Source: Deinandra increscens subsp. villosa
Lineage: Eukaryota > Streptophyta > Magnoliopsida > Asterales > Asteraceae
Length of the DNA: 64,000 nucleotides
NCBI GenBank assembly: GCA_039602395.1
Contig: JBCNJP010000019.1
Span: 8,510,997 to 8,574,996, forward strand
Direction: 5' to 3'
This document shows positions 1 to 12,153 of this stretch, one piece after another; the first letter of the stretch is position 1; every line of letters begins with the position of its first letter. Below the pieces are notes generated by a model that worked only from the letters and a program-made list of their open reading frames with translations, made no database searches and was not told where the DNA came from. Position numbers and translations under genes: made by a program.

Positions 1-1073
1 TACTGTTATGGTTGTAAGATCTCACATGAACCTCAAATTCGAATACTAAAGGATTACCCACTCATGGCATTCTATCCCAAGAATACCGAACAGGCTAGAA
101 TAACTGACGTGTACCCCAGACAGTTACCGGTGTCAGGATTGGAGCGACCAAACAGGGCAGGGTTGTCAACCCAAATAGATCTATTCACTAGTTATCGTTT
201 CGAGCAAAACTAATCGAATTCAATTAATAGTGGGATTCAGTTGTACTAACGTTGATAACGGTAAAGTACCAGTTGTTTGGGATACAGAATGGAACATGTA
301 GTCATATGGCTAACAGGTGAACCATAACATTAAGTAAAAAAACATTTTATCAGTTCATGATTTCTCCCCCATAAGTGTAAAACAGTTGTAAAGAAAAGGG
401 GCCGTGAAACTCACATGATTCAGTGATGATGATGGATTACCGAGTGGCAACTAGCAAGTAAAGTCCTAATAAAACATAAGACAATATGCATAAGGGTCCA
501 CATAATCATTTGAGTAACGAACGTTACCCAAATGATACCGGTCAAGTCTTGACGTATAATCCCGTTTGTAGCGTTTTGAAAACCCGTTAGTTAATCAGCT
601 TAAAATCAGTAAATGTCAATGTTCACGTATGAAGGCATTTATGTAAATTGAATATAAGTAATGGGCATGTGATCACGTATCATGAAGGCCAGTTTAATTA
701 AGTATTAAACATCATTTTAAATAATAATATTTATTATTATTTTTATGTTCGCTCGATCGATCGGATAATTAATCGCGTTAAGTTATAATATATATAACTA
801 GGGTTCACAATTATTATCGAATAATTATTCTAACTTGTCGGAAAATTTATCAAATTATAACAAGTTAACGATTTAATAATTAAACACAAGTTTAGCAAAC
901 ATTAAAGTTTATTTAATATTTAAACTTATGTTAGGAAAAATTAGGGTTTCCATGTTAATATAATTATAATTATTATTAGAATAATTAATATTAACAATCA
1001 TGATGAGTTTAACTCAAATTAGGGTTTCTAAACTCATACGGATAATTATTTGTCAAAAATAATTATTTATATC
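1..1073 (-). mobile_element. LTR-like fragment, gypsy type, truncated by the window edge
   Basis: Read on the minus strand, this stretch resembles the 3' half of the Asteraceae-type gypsy LTR at 61250-62334. Both share the theme of a toggling stretch ending in GGTTGACAACCC (around 158-172 here, near 61878 there). There is no coding potential. It abuts the conserved LTR terminus at 1074 without a primer-binding site, so it is a separate, older LTR piece rather than the interior of the next element. Confidence 0.4.
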
Positions 1074-1969
1074 TGTAACACCCCAACCGACGGCGGAATA
1101 CGTCGGGGCGAGACGACTGTCCAGATGCACATGGCAACTAGTAATAGTTACCAAATACTTAAACATGCCATTTTTATACAACATACAACAAAGTCAAACA
1201 TAAACATGTCACGAAACATTCAGTTCAAACATCACATAAAGTTCTGGTTTTATTTAGAAGGTCTGCTAAAATCCCATGCATATCCCTATGGCGTCCACAA
1301 CAAGTTCAAACCGCATTACCTGCAACATGTAGAAAATATCTGTCAACTACTAGAGTTGGTGAGTAATCATAGTTTAAATAAATATATAATTTGAGTAAAA
1401 ACGATTCTTGCATCAAGTGTAAATATCCAAATCATGATTAACAATATGGGGGGGGGGGGGGGAGTGTTGTATACCAAATCTAGACAATAAGGGAGCAATC
1501 ACAAGGCGCTACACGCGAAGCATGCCAAGTGGGCTGTCAAACCAATAGATCTATCATTGTTACCATGGCTCGATGGTTAATGGTATACAAGCGATTAGTG
1601 ACTAGCGACAAGCGATTATAGAATACAACAACAAAACAACAAGTATTACATAATCAGAGAATCACACATAGAGTACATAGAATCGTATATTTGATATTTG
1701 TAATAAAGCGTTTAGAGATTTGAATACTGGTACATGTTGCACCCCAAAATAATAAAATATAAGAGGTATATATACTCACTACTTGAATTACCACTTGAAG
1801 GAATCACCCAGCTAATGATAATAAAAGTTGATATCGCATATAATCTCATAGTAAAGGGGGTATGAATACTCACCTGATATGAAGATACAACGGAAAGAAT
1901 AACACATGACTCGAGACGAATAAACCCGAAGACGCAATCGACAGCTAAACCGAAAGGAAGAATAAACGA

Positions 1970-1974
<5 letters not shown>

Positions 1975-2013
<39 letters not shown>
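1975..2013. repeat. (TA)n microsatellite
   Basis: Uninterrupted TA run inside the long LTR block. A second, longer TA run lies at 2516-2582. Confidence 0.9.
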
Positions 2014-2017
<4 letters not shown>

Positions 2018-2513
2018 GAATAGCTAAATAATTATTAAATTGAATATTCACGACACGACGACTAGATCGAGATATAATTTGGTGGATCACGAACGTTCAA
2101 GGTCGAAGTGTTGGTTTATCCGAAACTGACGGCAAGATGATAGATAATTATAATGAATTATTTATAATCTTAATGATAATATATATATTATGATTTATTA
2201 GAAAAAAAAAACTTAATCGTATAAGATTATAATGACCCTCATGGCTAATTACACATACAAGCCAACATAACATTTCAAAATTAAATTTCATCCAAACCGA
2301 AAGACGGTTTTAGTCTTTTAGTCCATAGAGTCAAAATGACAATAATTAAAATATATTTTTGATGAAACCCGAGTTTTCAGAAACAACATCTTACATTTTA
2401 AAGACCAGAACACTAAGATTTAATATTCGCAATGTGATTATTAGTACCAAAATATTATGAGTATGCATTAACCAAATTATTATCACCAAATTAATATGCA
2501 TTAATATTTATAG

Positions 2514-2515
<2 letters not shown>

Positions 2516-2582
<67 letters not shown>
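2516..2582. repeat. (TA)n microsatellite
   Basis: About 33 TA units without interruption, inside the long LTR block. Confidence 0.9.
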
Positions 2583-2584
<2 letters not shown>

Positions 2585-5500
2585 CTTAAAGTATTTATGA
2601 CGAAGGTTCTAGTCAATGGTTTATAGTAGTGAATGAATTTATTAAAACGCCAACGAGATAGAGAATATGGTATACCTTTCGGTCGATACTTGAACTCGGA
2701 CGATTAACCACAAAACCGTCACGACGCCAAAATAAATGAATAAATAGTCCATTTCGATCAGATTTTCGCCACGAACAATAATATGAGATTGGGTTTCTGA
2801 GATGACTTCATCTGACCCTCGAAAATTATTGACCAGATTCGTCACGGGTTTGACCCAGTTGACTTTTGTTGACTTTTTGGCCCGACACCAAAATTAATAA
2901 ATAAGTAGTCTATCTCGCGTAGAATTTCATCACGAGCAAGAATATGAGGTCGGTTTTCTGTGTTGACTTCAATTGACCCAAGATAATTGTTGACCAGATT
3001 CGTTTACCGAGTCGACTCGGTGACTCGGTACCGAGTTAACTCGGATTTGCCTAAAACTTGAATCCAAACACTCCAAGGAGCATTATAAACCAAACACATA
3101 ATCACTAGATCAAAACAACTTGCTCCGGCGACCGGAGACCGTGGCCTTCGCCGGAAAAATCGCCACCACTGCGATGGACCAACAAACGCCCTCACCAAGC
3201 CATGAAACCCTCAAATCTGGATGAAAACGAGAGGATTTGGAGGTCAGGGAGAGGAAACAAGCAAGAAAAGAAAAGAAAAAGAAGCCGTACGAACCTCGCT
3301 TCACGTTCTTGCAGCCGCTACAGTCATCGGATCTCCCGGAATAACGTCGCCGCCGCCGCTATGGCGTGCGGAACCTTACAACCGCACCGCCGATGTCCCT
3401 GCTACCCAGCCACAACACGGAATTGAACTTGAATCCCGATCAGGGGGTTGTCACTGCTCGCAACGAGAAATGAGAAGAGAGGAGGAGCGATGGTGGTCTT
3501 CGTTTCATCGTTGTCGGCGACAGCAGAAGGCTGCCGGAATTGCAGGTGCTCGTTGGTTCTCTCGGCCAGCTCTCCATCTCTCTAGTGTTTGATGTCACAC
3601 ACCTTTGTGTGTGTGGCGGCTGCAAGAAGAGAAAGGATACATAACCCTAAAAAAAAAATTAAATTTTATTATTATTATTATTTAAATATTAGGGTTTTGG
3701 GTGACCAACTAGAATAGGTAGGTTTTATACCGCGACAAAATTTATATGATGTTTTAAACATTTTGAGAACGTTTATAAGGGTTTTATAAATCTTAGTTTA
3801 CTGGGTAAGGCGTTTGAGATTATTGAATTTTATAAAAAAAATATATATATTCATATAGATAACAAAACGACCAAGATTATTATCCATATACATTTTAACG
3901 TAACGCTTTGAAAGACTTAAACTTATACTAAATGAATTACCTATTTGCAATATGATTGTTTAATAATTTATAATTATGATTACAGAAAACGGTTCGGGTC
4001 GAACGGGTACGGGTTGACCGAGTTGCCACAATATTTACGTTTCGTTACGACGTAAAACGTCTTTAAAACGTTTTAAAGATTTCGTTTCAATTTCAAATGT
4101 TCAAAAATAAACATTTGATCCGGTTAAAATGTTTTGATTATTTTGATTCATTTGAAGTAATCAAAAATGTTTAAAACATGATTTTCATAATTTCTATAAG
4201 TCTTTTGATTTTATTTTTATAAAATCATTTTTAAATAACTTTATTTATCAAATAAAGCTAAGGTTTTAAATTGAAGACTTTTTATAGAAAATTTCCAACA
4301 TAAAACATTTTCCACTTTTTGTATAAAATCCAAGATTTATACTTTTTGATAATTGTTTAAAAATATGACATCTTATCATTTTTGAACATAAAATATATCT
4401 ATATATATTTTATCTATTTTATTTATAAAATCTAAACAAGTCATTTAAGTCTTGTATTTTAGAAATTATATATTTTATAAAATGTGACCATTTTATATAA
4501 TAAATTTCATGTTGACATTTTGTGGTTTAAATTATCCAAGAATTTTTTATAAATTACGAAATTGATATTTTACCATAATAAATTCATTTAAATGGTTTAA
4601 TCCATGATTTTATGTTCAAAAATTTCAAGTTAACACATCTAAAGTCCATATTAATCACATGTATGTCACTAACCGTTATTTGTTCATGTTACTTGTCATT
4701 AGCAGCATATTAGCTTATAAACGAGATGATTAACAATTAGAATCACGATTAACAATTTCAACAATTTATAATTTACTAAGTAACGATAATAACAATTATT
4801 AATCATGCAAAATATGTAAATTATCATAAAATCATCAAACGATCGATTTAAATCATTAACTAGTAAGTTTAATCTTGTGTTTTTATTCTAAATAAAAGCA
4901 CAACACATTAGTGTTAGGAAAATATAAGATGATCAAATTTATTAGTAAGTTATAAACTTAAGTTTTATATATTTTTCATGGGTAAAACACCTCATTATTA
5001 AACCTTACAACTTTAAGGTTTAAGAATAATAAAGAAAATAGTTTAGGTGTTTTTGATCGTTAGAAAAACTCGGATTTTAACGATTCGATTTTCAAGACTC
5101 GGGGGATCGTTTGGGAACGTTATTAACGTATTAAAACATAAACGATATCGGTTTAAAAGACTCACAACGAGGTGTAAATGAAAACCGAGAGAAACGGAGA
5201 AAGGTGGCGGTGCGGGTGGCGGTTCGCGGTGGAGAACAGCAGCAGCTCCACAGCAGCAGCTCCTGTGGCAAGGGGCTGCACAGCAGCGGCATTGGAGGCC
5301 AGCAGCAGTAGCGGAGTTGGTGGCTGAGGTGGTTGTTCGTGCGACCGGAAAAAGGGAAAGGAGCGGGTGGTGATGGGGGTGGTTCACGGCAGGCACAGCA
5401 GCGGCAGCAGGAATAATAGAATAGCAGCAGCAGCAGGTGGCTGATCGCAGCAGCAACTCAGGCAGTTTGCGGTGGTGGTGATGGCAGCTGCTAGCGGCGG

Positions 5501-7158
5501 TGGTGGGGGCCGTCTGGCCGAAAAAAGAAAGGAGAAAGGAAGGTGCAAGGTGGTTGTTGTTCCTCGAGCAGCAGTAAGGAGGTGATAGCAGCAGTTAGCG
5601 GTGGTGAAATTGGTACCGCAGCTCCACGACAGTGGTGGCTGGGGCTGCTTTTCCGGCAGAAAGATAGAGAAGAGAGGGTGGCTCACGGCTGGTGGTAGTG
5701 GCTGTAGGGTTGCCGAGAGGGAGAAGGAAGAGGAAGGTGGGTGGCGATGGAGGTTCTTTGGTGGTGGTGGTGTATACCCGTGAAAAAGAGGAGGAGCAAC
5801 AAGATGGTGGTGATGGTTGTTGTACATCGAGAAGAAGAAAAGAGTTGGGGTGTTTGCTTTGTTGGGTCATCGGAAAAAAGAAAAGAATTGAAGAAAGGAT
5901 GGAGGTGATGGTATGTGCTTGTTGTTGATTAGTGAAAAAGAAAGAAGAAAAAGAATGAATGGATGGTGGAGGAGTTGTCTACATGAAAGAAGAAAGAAAG
6001 GAGAAGAATGGGGAGGGTAGGTGGAAAATGTGGTGTGATGGTAAGTTGTGTCATGCAATACTATTGCATCATGAGGAGCTAGAGGTTAGGTTACTAGAAT
6101 ATGGAGGTGGCCATTTCAAGTCCCTAATTATCTACTAGCTTCTCATTTTTACTAGTTAAAGTAAAAAAAAAGTCATGTTTTATAAAATAGATTAGGCATT
6201 GTAGTTCTTTTATAAAATATATAGGGATTAGTGATGATTAAAAACATAACTTTTATAAGTTTCAAAAGCATAAAATTTATAAAAGTTGGTCACTCATCTT
6301 TATAAAATTTAAAGGTGTTAACCCATTTTATAAAGATTAATGCAAAGTTGATGGGCCAATATATTAAAATTAATCCATTTTATTTGGGCTTAATTTTGGG
6401 CCAAAACTTTTAAGAGAAAAGTGTAATCGGGTTAAGGTTTCGGGCTCGGTTTCATTATTTTAGGTTTATTGGACCTATTAGGCCAAGTCGGGCCCAATTG
6501 GTTAACGGTTGAGGTTTGACTTAAGTCTTGACAACGATTTCGGTTTGTGATATTTTTATTTCGTAAAAATAATTGTTCGAGTCGGTTACATCAGTTTTTC
6601 AAAAATCAGATAGAGTTTTCAGTTTTGTACACAGGTTATGGTTAACGTTTTCAGTTTTATCAGTTCGTGACAGTTTTAAGCTCGACCGTCCAGATTGTTT
6701 AAAACCGAATAGTTTTAAACATACGATCACTTATCAGTTTGATGTGTCGGTTATACAAGTGTACGACACCAGTTTCGGATAAAATATAAAAATACATTTT
6801 ATATTTATTTTCTTGTTATTGAAATTCCATGATTAATCCATGGAATCTCTATGAAAATATACGGGTATACGCTTCAAGTACAAACGCGGGATTAGGCTTA
6901 CGTCATCAGTTAACAGTCAGGCATAGTAATTAGCAGTTTAAACAGTAATCAGATCAGTTAATGCACATTAATACTTAATTAAAAGTCAAAGTAAAGGGTT
7001 TGACCTAGGTTTTCGGACGAGGTGTCACAGGTCGGTTCGGGTCGGGTAAAGTTAATAACAATACGAATATACGCTATAATAATTAAAGAAAACATTGTCA
7101 TTAGAAATTAGAAAACACATAATATAGATACGAATGTCTTTTCGAATAATAAAAGTAC

Positions 7159-7656
7159 CTATAGTTGTTGTCGTCGAGTTTTCATCGTTTGAAAACGTTG
7201 CATTACATCTTCGACCGAAACTTGTTGAAAGAACTCCTTTTCAATGTAGCAAACACAACAATCATTCATGTATCCATCACCCATCCTATTACGCAATTCC
7301 GTCTTCACATGCTTCATTGACGAAAACTTCTTTCAACACTTGCCTTTGCAACCGGTAGAACTAGTGATAACTTAATGAGACAGTAAACCAACGGATAATC
7401 AATATTTTTTCTTGTTCCACCATCTTTTAAGGAAGATCACTCACCCCATTCAAGTTGGCAAGATGTGTATCTTCTTTGACATTAGCAAATAGGCTCTTCT
7501 AATCTCATCTTTTTTACTAGGGTTATAAGATGAAATCGGTTTTCTTTCGCCCGGATCATATGGAAGATCATTCAACTCTATTTTTAAGTATTTATCACTA
7601 GAAGATGACGATTCAAAATTGGATGGTTTTCTTTGGAAAAAGCTCTCAATACTCAT
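7159..7656 (-). pseudogene. Internally deleted hAT transposase (TTF/ZMYM-type)
   Basis: The minus strand opens at 7656 with MSIESFFQRKPSNF, followed near residue 30 by a DLPYDPGERKPI motif and a KDEIRRAYL motif. These are the hallmark N-terminus of plant hAT proteins annotated as TTF-type zinc-finger or ZMYM1-like. Almost at once (around 7450) it jumps to the C-terminal hAT dimerisation segment, which reads PLVYCLIKLSLVLPVAKASV, then ERSFSSMKHVKTELRNRMGD, and ends with QRFQTMKTRRQQL and a TAG at 7159. The whole zinc-finger and DDE core, normally some 600 residues, is missing. The C-terminal part is also shifted in frame at an A-run near 7408. This is therefore a non-autonomous deletion derivative. 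No clear terminal inverted repeats or 8-bp duplication were found. Confidence 0.8.
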
Positions 7657-8281
7657 TATACCTAAAAAAAAATATCAATATAAGAGCATCAATTATTCAT
7701 TAACCATATTCAACAACTAACAAATCCATTGACAAATTTCAGTATGCAAAAATGTAGAAAAGTAAGCACTGTTTTAATTATTCATGGAGTTCCGTCCATT
7801 TATATACCAATCATCCGTAGGATTTCATTCTTTCAAGCAAGTGACATGTTCTTCGATCTGTATTTTGCCCAATCCTATGGTATTCCACTTAAATACTATT
7901 TAATCGTAAGAACCAATTAACCAAAATACCCAAATCAGTAGGAAAATAACTATTCTAACCAATTAACCAAATCATTAAATCAATACCCAAATCAATAACT
8001 ATTATGTTCAAGAACCAATTAACCAATTAAAAATCAATACCTTGCTGTGAGCAGCAGAGCAGCGGAGATGACTGACGAGAGACAAGAGACGGTGAGCAGC
8101 AGAGCAGCTGCGCCGGACGGCGGAGTGGCGGACGGAACTCGGAAGGCTTGAGCGGCGGAGTGGCAGATGGGATTTAGGGTTCGCTGGGTAGAGGCTTTTG
8201 ATTTGGGGGCGCGTAAGTGAGGGTGAGGGTCTGAGGAGATGGTTAAAAGGCTTTAAAAAACAAAAAATAAACCAAAAAACG
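7657..8281 (-). other. Likely 5' leader of the hAT remnant
   Basis: Upstream of the hAT start, the minus strand runs through AT-rich sequence into a GC-rich patch (8040-8220) with repeated AGCAGAGCAGC and GCGGAGTGGC. It looks like a 5' untranslated region. No ORF is convincing. Confidence 0.3.
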
Positions 8282-8355
8282 GCTTCTACAAAGAATCGAA
8301 CATGAGACCTTATATGTTGCTAAAACGCGGAGCAACCATTGAACCAAATAAGCCT
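8282..8355 (-). other. tRNA-like / SINE-promoter-like segment
   Basis: On the minus strand a box-A-like TTGGTTCAATGGTTG is followed about 35 bases later by a box-B-like GTTCGATTC, the spacing of a tRNA-type internal pol III promoter. The arms do not fold into a standard cloverleaf, so it is more likely a decayed SINE head than a tRNA gene. No poly-A tail or target duplication was confirmed. Confidence 0.3.
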
Positions 8356-9805
8356 TTGGTGGGTTTTATTAGGATTCACCTTTATAATATATCAGGATTC
8401 ACCTCTATAAAATTTCTATATATTTCTAAAAGGTATGAATGCAGAAGAATTGACACACGTTTGGTTATTGTGATTGTTGAATTAAAAGCACATGTTAATG
8501 TAGTCGGTGTAAAAGTTTCTCATATCTAATTTGTCATCATGTAAATGTGATTTCTAAATTGACAATTACATAAGAAATGTGATTACTTTGGTTTGTAAAA
8601 AAATTCATTCCTTAAGGAAATGTGTTTTTTCGATTCCTTCAAGTAATGAAATGACATTTTTATTCAATTTGAATTTTTTAAAATTTTATAAAAACAAAAA
8701 AGTTAAGAATAAAGAGTAAAAAAAGAACTAAATTGTAAACATAAAACAACTAAAAAGAAAATAAAAATGAAAAAAATAATAAAATAAATAATAAATAAAA
8801 ACAAAAACAAAAATAACAAAAATAAAAGTAAAATAGAAATAAAAAATAAAAATTAAAAACGAATAAATAAAAACATAAAAATTAAAAAATTTAATAAAAA
8901 TAAATTAATAAAATGTTAAAAATTTAAAAATAAAATAAAAATATAAAACATATATGTTAATTATAAATGGAATGTTGGTAATTGTTTTTTACTAATTATC
9001 AAACAACACAAATCAATGATTTATTTTAATTCTCAAATGGTAACCAAGCTGGACGATAGAATGATAATGATCAATTGTATTCCTTCGTCAATTCCATTAC
9101 CTCAACCAAACATACCCTAATTAGTTTTTCTTCATTAGTAATGGTTTGTTGGTTTTTGTAAAGGGACCATTGAGTTATATCTTTGCGCTACATAATTTAG
9201 TTAACATCATTATCGATCACTCTGTTTGTTACCGTTAGCCTAAAATCGTTTAGCAATATTCACCTTCTTTAGCTTGTTCCATTTACACTTTGCTTGTATT
9301 ATTTGTACGTGTTTGGTTTTATGGAGCACGTATGCCTCTTTGGGTTTATTGCATGTGATAGTATTAGTGGATGTAAATGATGGTGGGGGGTTGGTGGTGG
9401 GAATTTACGTTAGCATTGATGGTATCAATTGGTTGTTGTGGGAGGGAGATGATGTGCACAAGTGTCGGTAGTTATTAATAAATAAATTTTACTATCCGTG
9501 CGTGTTGTCGTTGAGATAATAGGGTTATATAAAACAGTTGTATCGCTAAAGTACAATATAAAAAAATAAAAATGAAAAAGACAACGCAACAATATTAAAA
9601 TTAGAAGTCTAGCTAAATATAATACTACAAACCCTTTGTTAAACTTGTTGAACTCGGATTTTAAAAAAATTATGTACACGACTGTACCTATTACACCATC
9701 AACTTCTTTACTAAACTCGTTTAGCTGAAATTAAAAAAACAAAGTAAAAAAAATAAAGAAAAAAGAAGACTAAAAAAACAAATAATAATAATAATAATAA
9801 TAATG

Positions 9806-9839
<34 letters not shown>

Positions 9840-10318
9840 TAATTCATTTTTTTCTAATAATTTCTAATAATTATTTTTTTTAAAATTTGAATGAATTGTT
9901 TTGTTTTTTATCGACACTCTGGCATTTTTTTTTTAAAAACGAGGAACTTTCGAAATTAAGTATTTTTGCCTCATACGCAACTTTGGTACCTATAACGAAT
10001 TTTACGAGATGTGAGAATTGAGTCCGGTACCGAATTTTTTGATACGGACCGCTCATGCACTCTTTCTTTCTACATGATCAGTCAGTGAACGGTGAACCCC
10101 CATCGTTTTAGTGCTAATTATACTATATTTACAAATCATGTGAAGTAATGGTTCTACAATTAAAAGATTATAAATTTAAACCAAATAGATGTGTGATGAG
10201 TTACCTGGAAAAAAAAGTACACATAATATAAATGGTAGCTTTATGATTTTTGATTAAAAGTTGTGTGTTTAAATAAGACATGGGGCAGGAGCTTATTAAC
10301 AATGAGACAAAACTCAGT
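8356..10318. other. Gene-free, AT-rich intergenic sequence
   Basis: Holds an A-rich, AAAAT/AAAAAC-type low-complexity tract (about 8690-8960) and an (AAT)n microsatellite (9780-9838). Short ORFs here, such as 9274-9471, have no recognisable domain or splice context. Confidence 0.6.
9780..9838. repeat. (AAT)n microsatellite
   Basis: About 19 AAT units with one GAT interruption. Confidence 0.9.
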
Positions 10319-10328
10319 AGCTTTATGA

Positions 10329-10826
10329 GGGTAAAGTTCATGTAAGAACCACTATCTATTGTATAAAATTGTAAGAACCAAATAAAAATTATATCAAATG
10401 AAGTTTTTTTTTGGTAATTTGATATTTTTTTAATTTAATTTCACGTATATTCACCCATATCCACCCGTTGACTTAAAAAAAAGTTTTTTTTTTGCCTGTC
10501 CGACTATGTTGTATATATGCAACATATGAAACATAGAATGTTGCATATATGCAACATGGTATATTTTATATGCAACATTATATGTTTCATATGTTGTATA
10601 TATGCAACACAGTCGGACATACAAAAAAAAAACGATCTTTGTTTAGTTTTTTGTTTTTTTAGGTCGTTAAGTTGCCATCATGTGTATAGACATGAAGGAA
10701 AAAAGAAGAAGAAGCACAAAAATTATCTAAATAATCTTCATTCAATTAAAATTTAATGGTTTTTATATTAGTTCTTAAGTTTGTACAATAAAAATGGTTA
10801 AAAATGGTTCTTATATGAATTTACCC
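10329..10826. mobile_element. Mutator-type MITE with 10-bp target duplication
   Basis: A 498-bp element starts GGGTAAAGTTCATGTAAGAA and ends with the near-perfect reverse complement (…GGTTCTTATATGAATTTACCC). The terminal inverted repeat continues for over 20 bp into AACCA. It is flanked by identical decamers AGCTTTATGA at 10319-10328 and 10827-10836. A 9-11 bp duplication with G-starting termini is the mark of Mutator-like elements. There is no coding capacity. The centre is a strong palindrome (separate entry). The target lies beside an older copy of the same sequence at 10230. Confidence 0.85.
10497..10619. repeat. Long palindrome at the centre of the MITE
   Basis: The arms begin TGTCCGACTATGTTG and end CAACACAGTCGGACA, with TATATGCAACATA and TATGTTTCATATG blocks between. 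The roughly 123-bp sequence could fold into one long hairpin. Confidence 0.8.
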
Positions 10827-10836
10827 AGCTTTATGA

Positions 10837-12153
10837 TATTTTATTAAAAGCTTGCCTGTTTACATGAGCCTTAAACCATCCTTTTCCCCTCGAATTTTTA
10901 TTGTGTTTCATTTGTGGACAAGTTACGCAACACCTCGCTCTTTTCATTTTTTTTAATATTCTTATTAGTTTTATATTTATAGTTTATTTTACATATAATA
11001 TTTTTTCTCATATAACTTTTAAAATAATGTGTCTTCATTCTCTCCGAATACATCATTGTTAATTGTTTGTTTTTATTTACATTTTGTTATGACTTTTATT
11101 TAGGATTGTACCGGTCCGTATTTCAAAGTCCGAGCGATGTCCAATACGTTATGTTTTTGCCTCTCTCTCTCTCTCTTTTACTAAATACATTTTTGTGTTT
11201 CTTAAGTTCGTCAGTACACCATTATGACTTGTTTAGTTTTATTTACTTTCCTCCGTGACAACGTTATTTTTCTTTAGATTGGGAAAAAACCATTGTGGCA
11301 TGATTATTTTTACGCTTAGCATGATATAATTGTTATTCATTACTTGCTTACGACTCAACCTTTGACACAACTTTATACGTTTCTCTATACATGTTTAACC
11401 GCTTTCTTAACTAGTATAAGAGCAATTTGTTTAATCCAGAAAACATTAACTACATCACTGTCTAGTAATTAGAGCAGATAATAACTGATAACAAACCAGA
11501 AAACATTAACTACATCACTGTCTAGTAATTAGAGCAGATAATAACTGATAACAAACCTTAAAAGAGCACTCAGTTTTACCACAATCATACTTTTTTAGTT
11601 TTCAGATACACCGAGTTATATTTTTATACAACACTCATGTATTTTACTAAACATATATAAAACATATATCTTTATAAAAGTTCATTTGAGAAACCAAATT
11701 TAAATTCTTGTATATAAATCATCACCATTATAATACCACAAAATGCATCTTGGATAATTATATGGCATGGTAGCTGTAAACAGTTAGACAAAGAACATGA
11801 ACATCAGGAAAGATCACTTAATCTCACAAAATGTTCAAATGTTCTAAAAAGGCACAAAGAATACCTAACAGCCCGGCAGAACGCAAGCATCCAACCACCC
11901 AATACAAGGCTCTAGTCGGTCTTTTAGTCGAATAACACAATCGCTTCACACAGACAATATGAGATTTCTTATTTCAAACAATATACCATGTAATATCACT
12001 ACAGATATCTGGCCCATGAGAAGAAAACAATAGATCCTAGCTCATATTTGGAATTTTAAAAAAAAACTATAATTACCATAAAACAACAAACACGGCTTGT
12101 TCAACCAAACGTAAATCTAAGTCAAACCTTATCCCGTCTGCAAATGGGTATGC
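10837..12153. other. Intergenic region downstream of TIC21, including its 3' UTR
   Basis: No gene is seen here apart from the 60-bp duplication and a short (CT)n run at 11162-11177. The portion next to 12153 should be the TIC21 3' UTR (minus strand). A poly-A site could not be placed. Confidence 0.5.
11436..11555. repeat. 60-bp tandem duplication
   Basis: Two identical, directly adjacent 60-bp units beginning CCAGAAAACATTAACTACAT. They lie in intergenic DNA about 600 bp downstream of the TIC21 stop codon. Confidence 0.95.

Larger units (their letters stand above)
1074..7029 (-). mobile_element. Long gypsy-type LTR block (possible solo LTR)
   Basis: The minus-strand 3' end at 1074 carries the same terminal box (inverted-repeat-rich CCCCGACGTATTCCGCCGTC) as the LTR ending at 62334. 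Positions 1741-1880 match 61540-61665 in inverse orientation. The other end, at 7023-7029, reads TGTGACA on the minus strand, a proper LTR start, giving TG...CA termini about 6 kb apart. No gag or pol is visible. GC-rich, gene-like leader sequence lies at 3110-3630 and 5160-5900, and a 15-G run at 1448-1462. The flanking pentamers (ATATC and GGTCG) do not match, so a simple solo-LTR insertion is not proven; it may be two LTR pieces joined by recombination. The ORFs inside are low-complexity and not convincing genes. Confidence 0.42.

Noticed and set aside
1050..1394. 114-codon plus ORF.
   Set aside because: It crosses the conserved LTR terminus at 1074 on the antisense strand, so it cannot be a real gene.
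5043..6058. Several overlapping minus-strand ORFs rich in His, Pro and Ser, and their plus-strand shadows.
   Set aside because: They arise from GCAGCAG/GGTGGT low-complexity sequence open on both strands. There is no domain, no splice context and no consistent codon pattern.
8282..8355. Possible tRNA gene on the minus strand.
   Set aside because: Box A and box B spacing is right, but the acceptor and anticodon stems do not pair, so it was kept only as a SINE-like segment.
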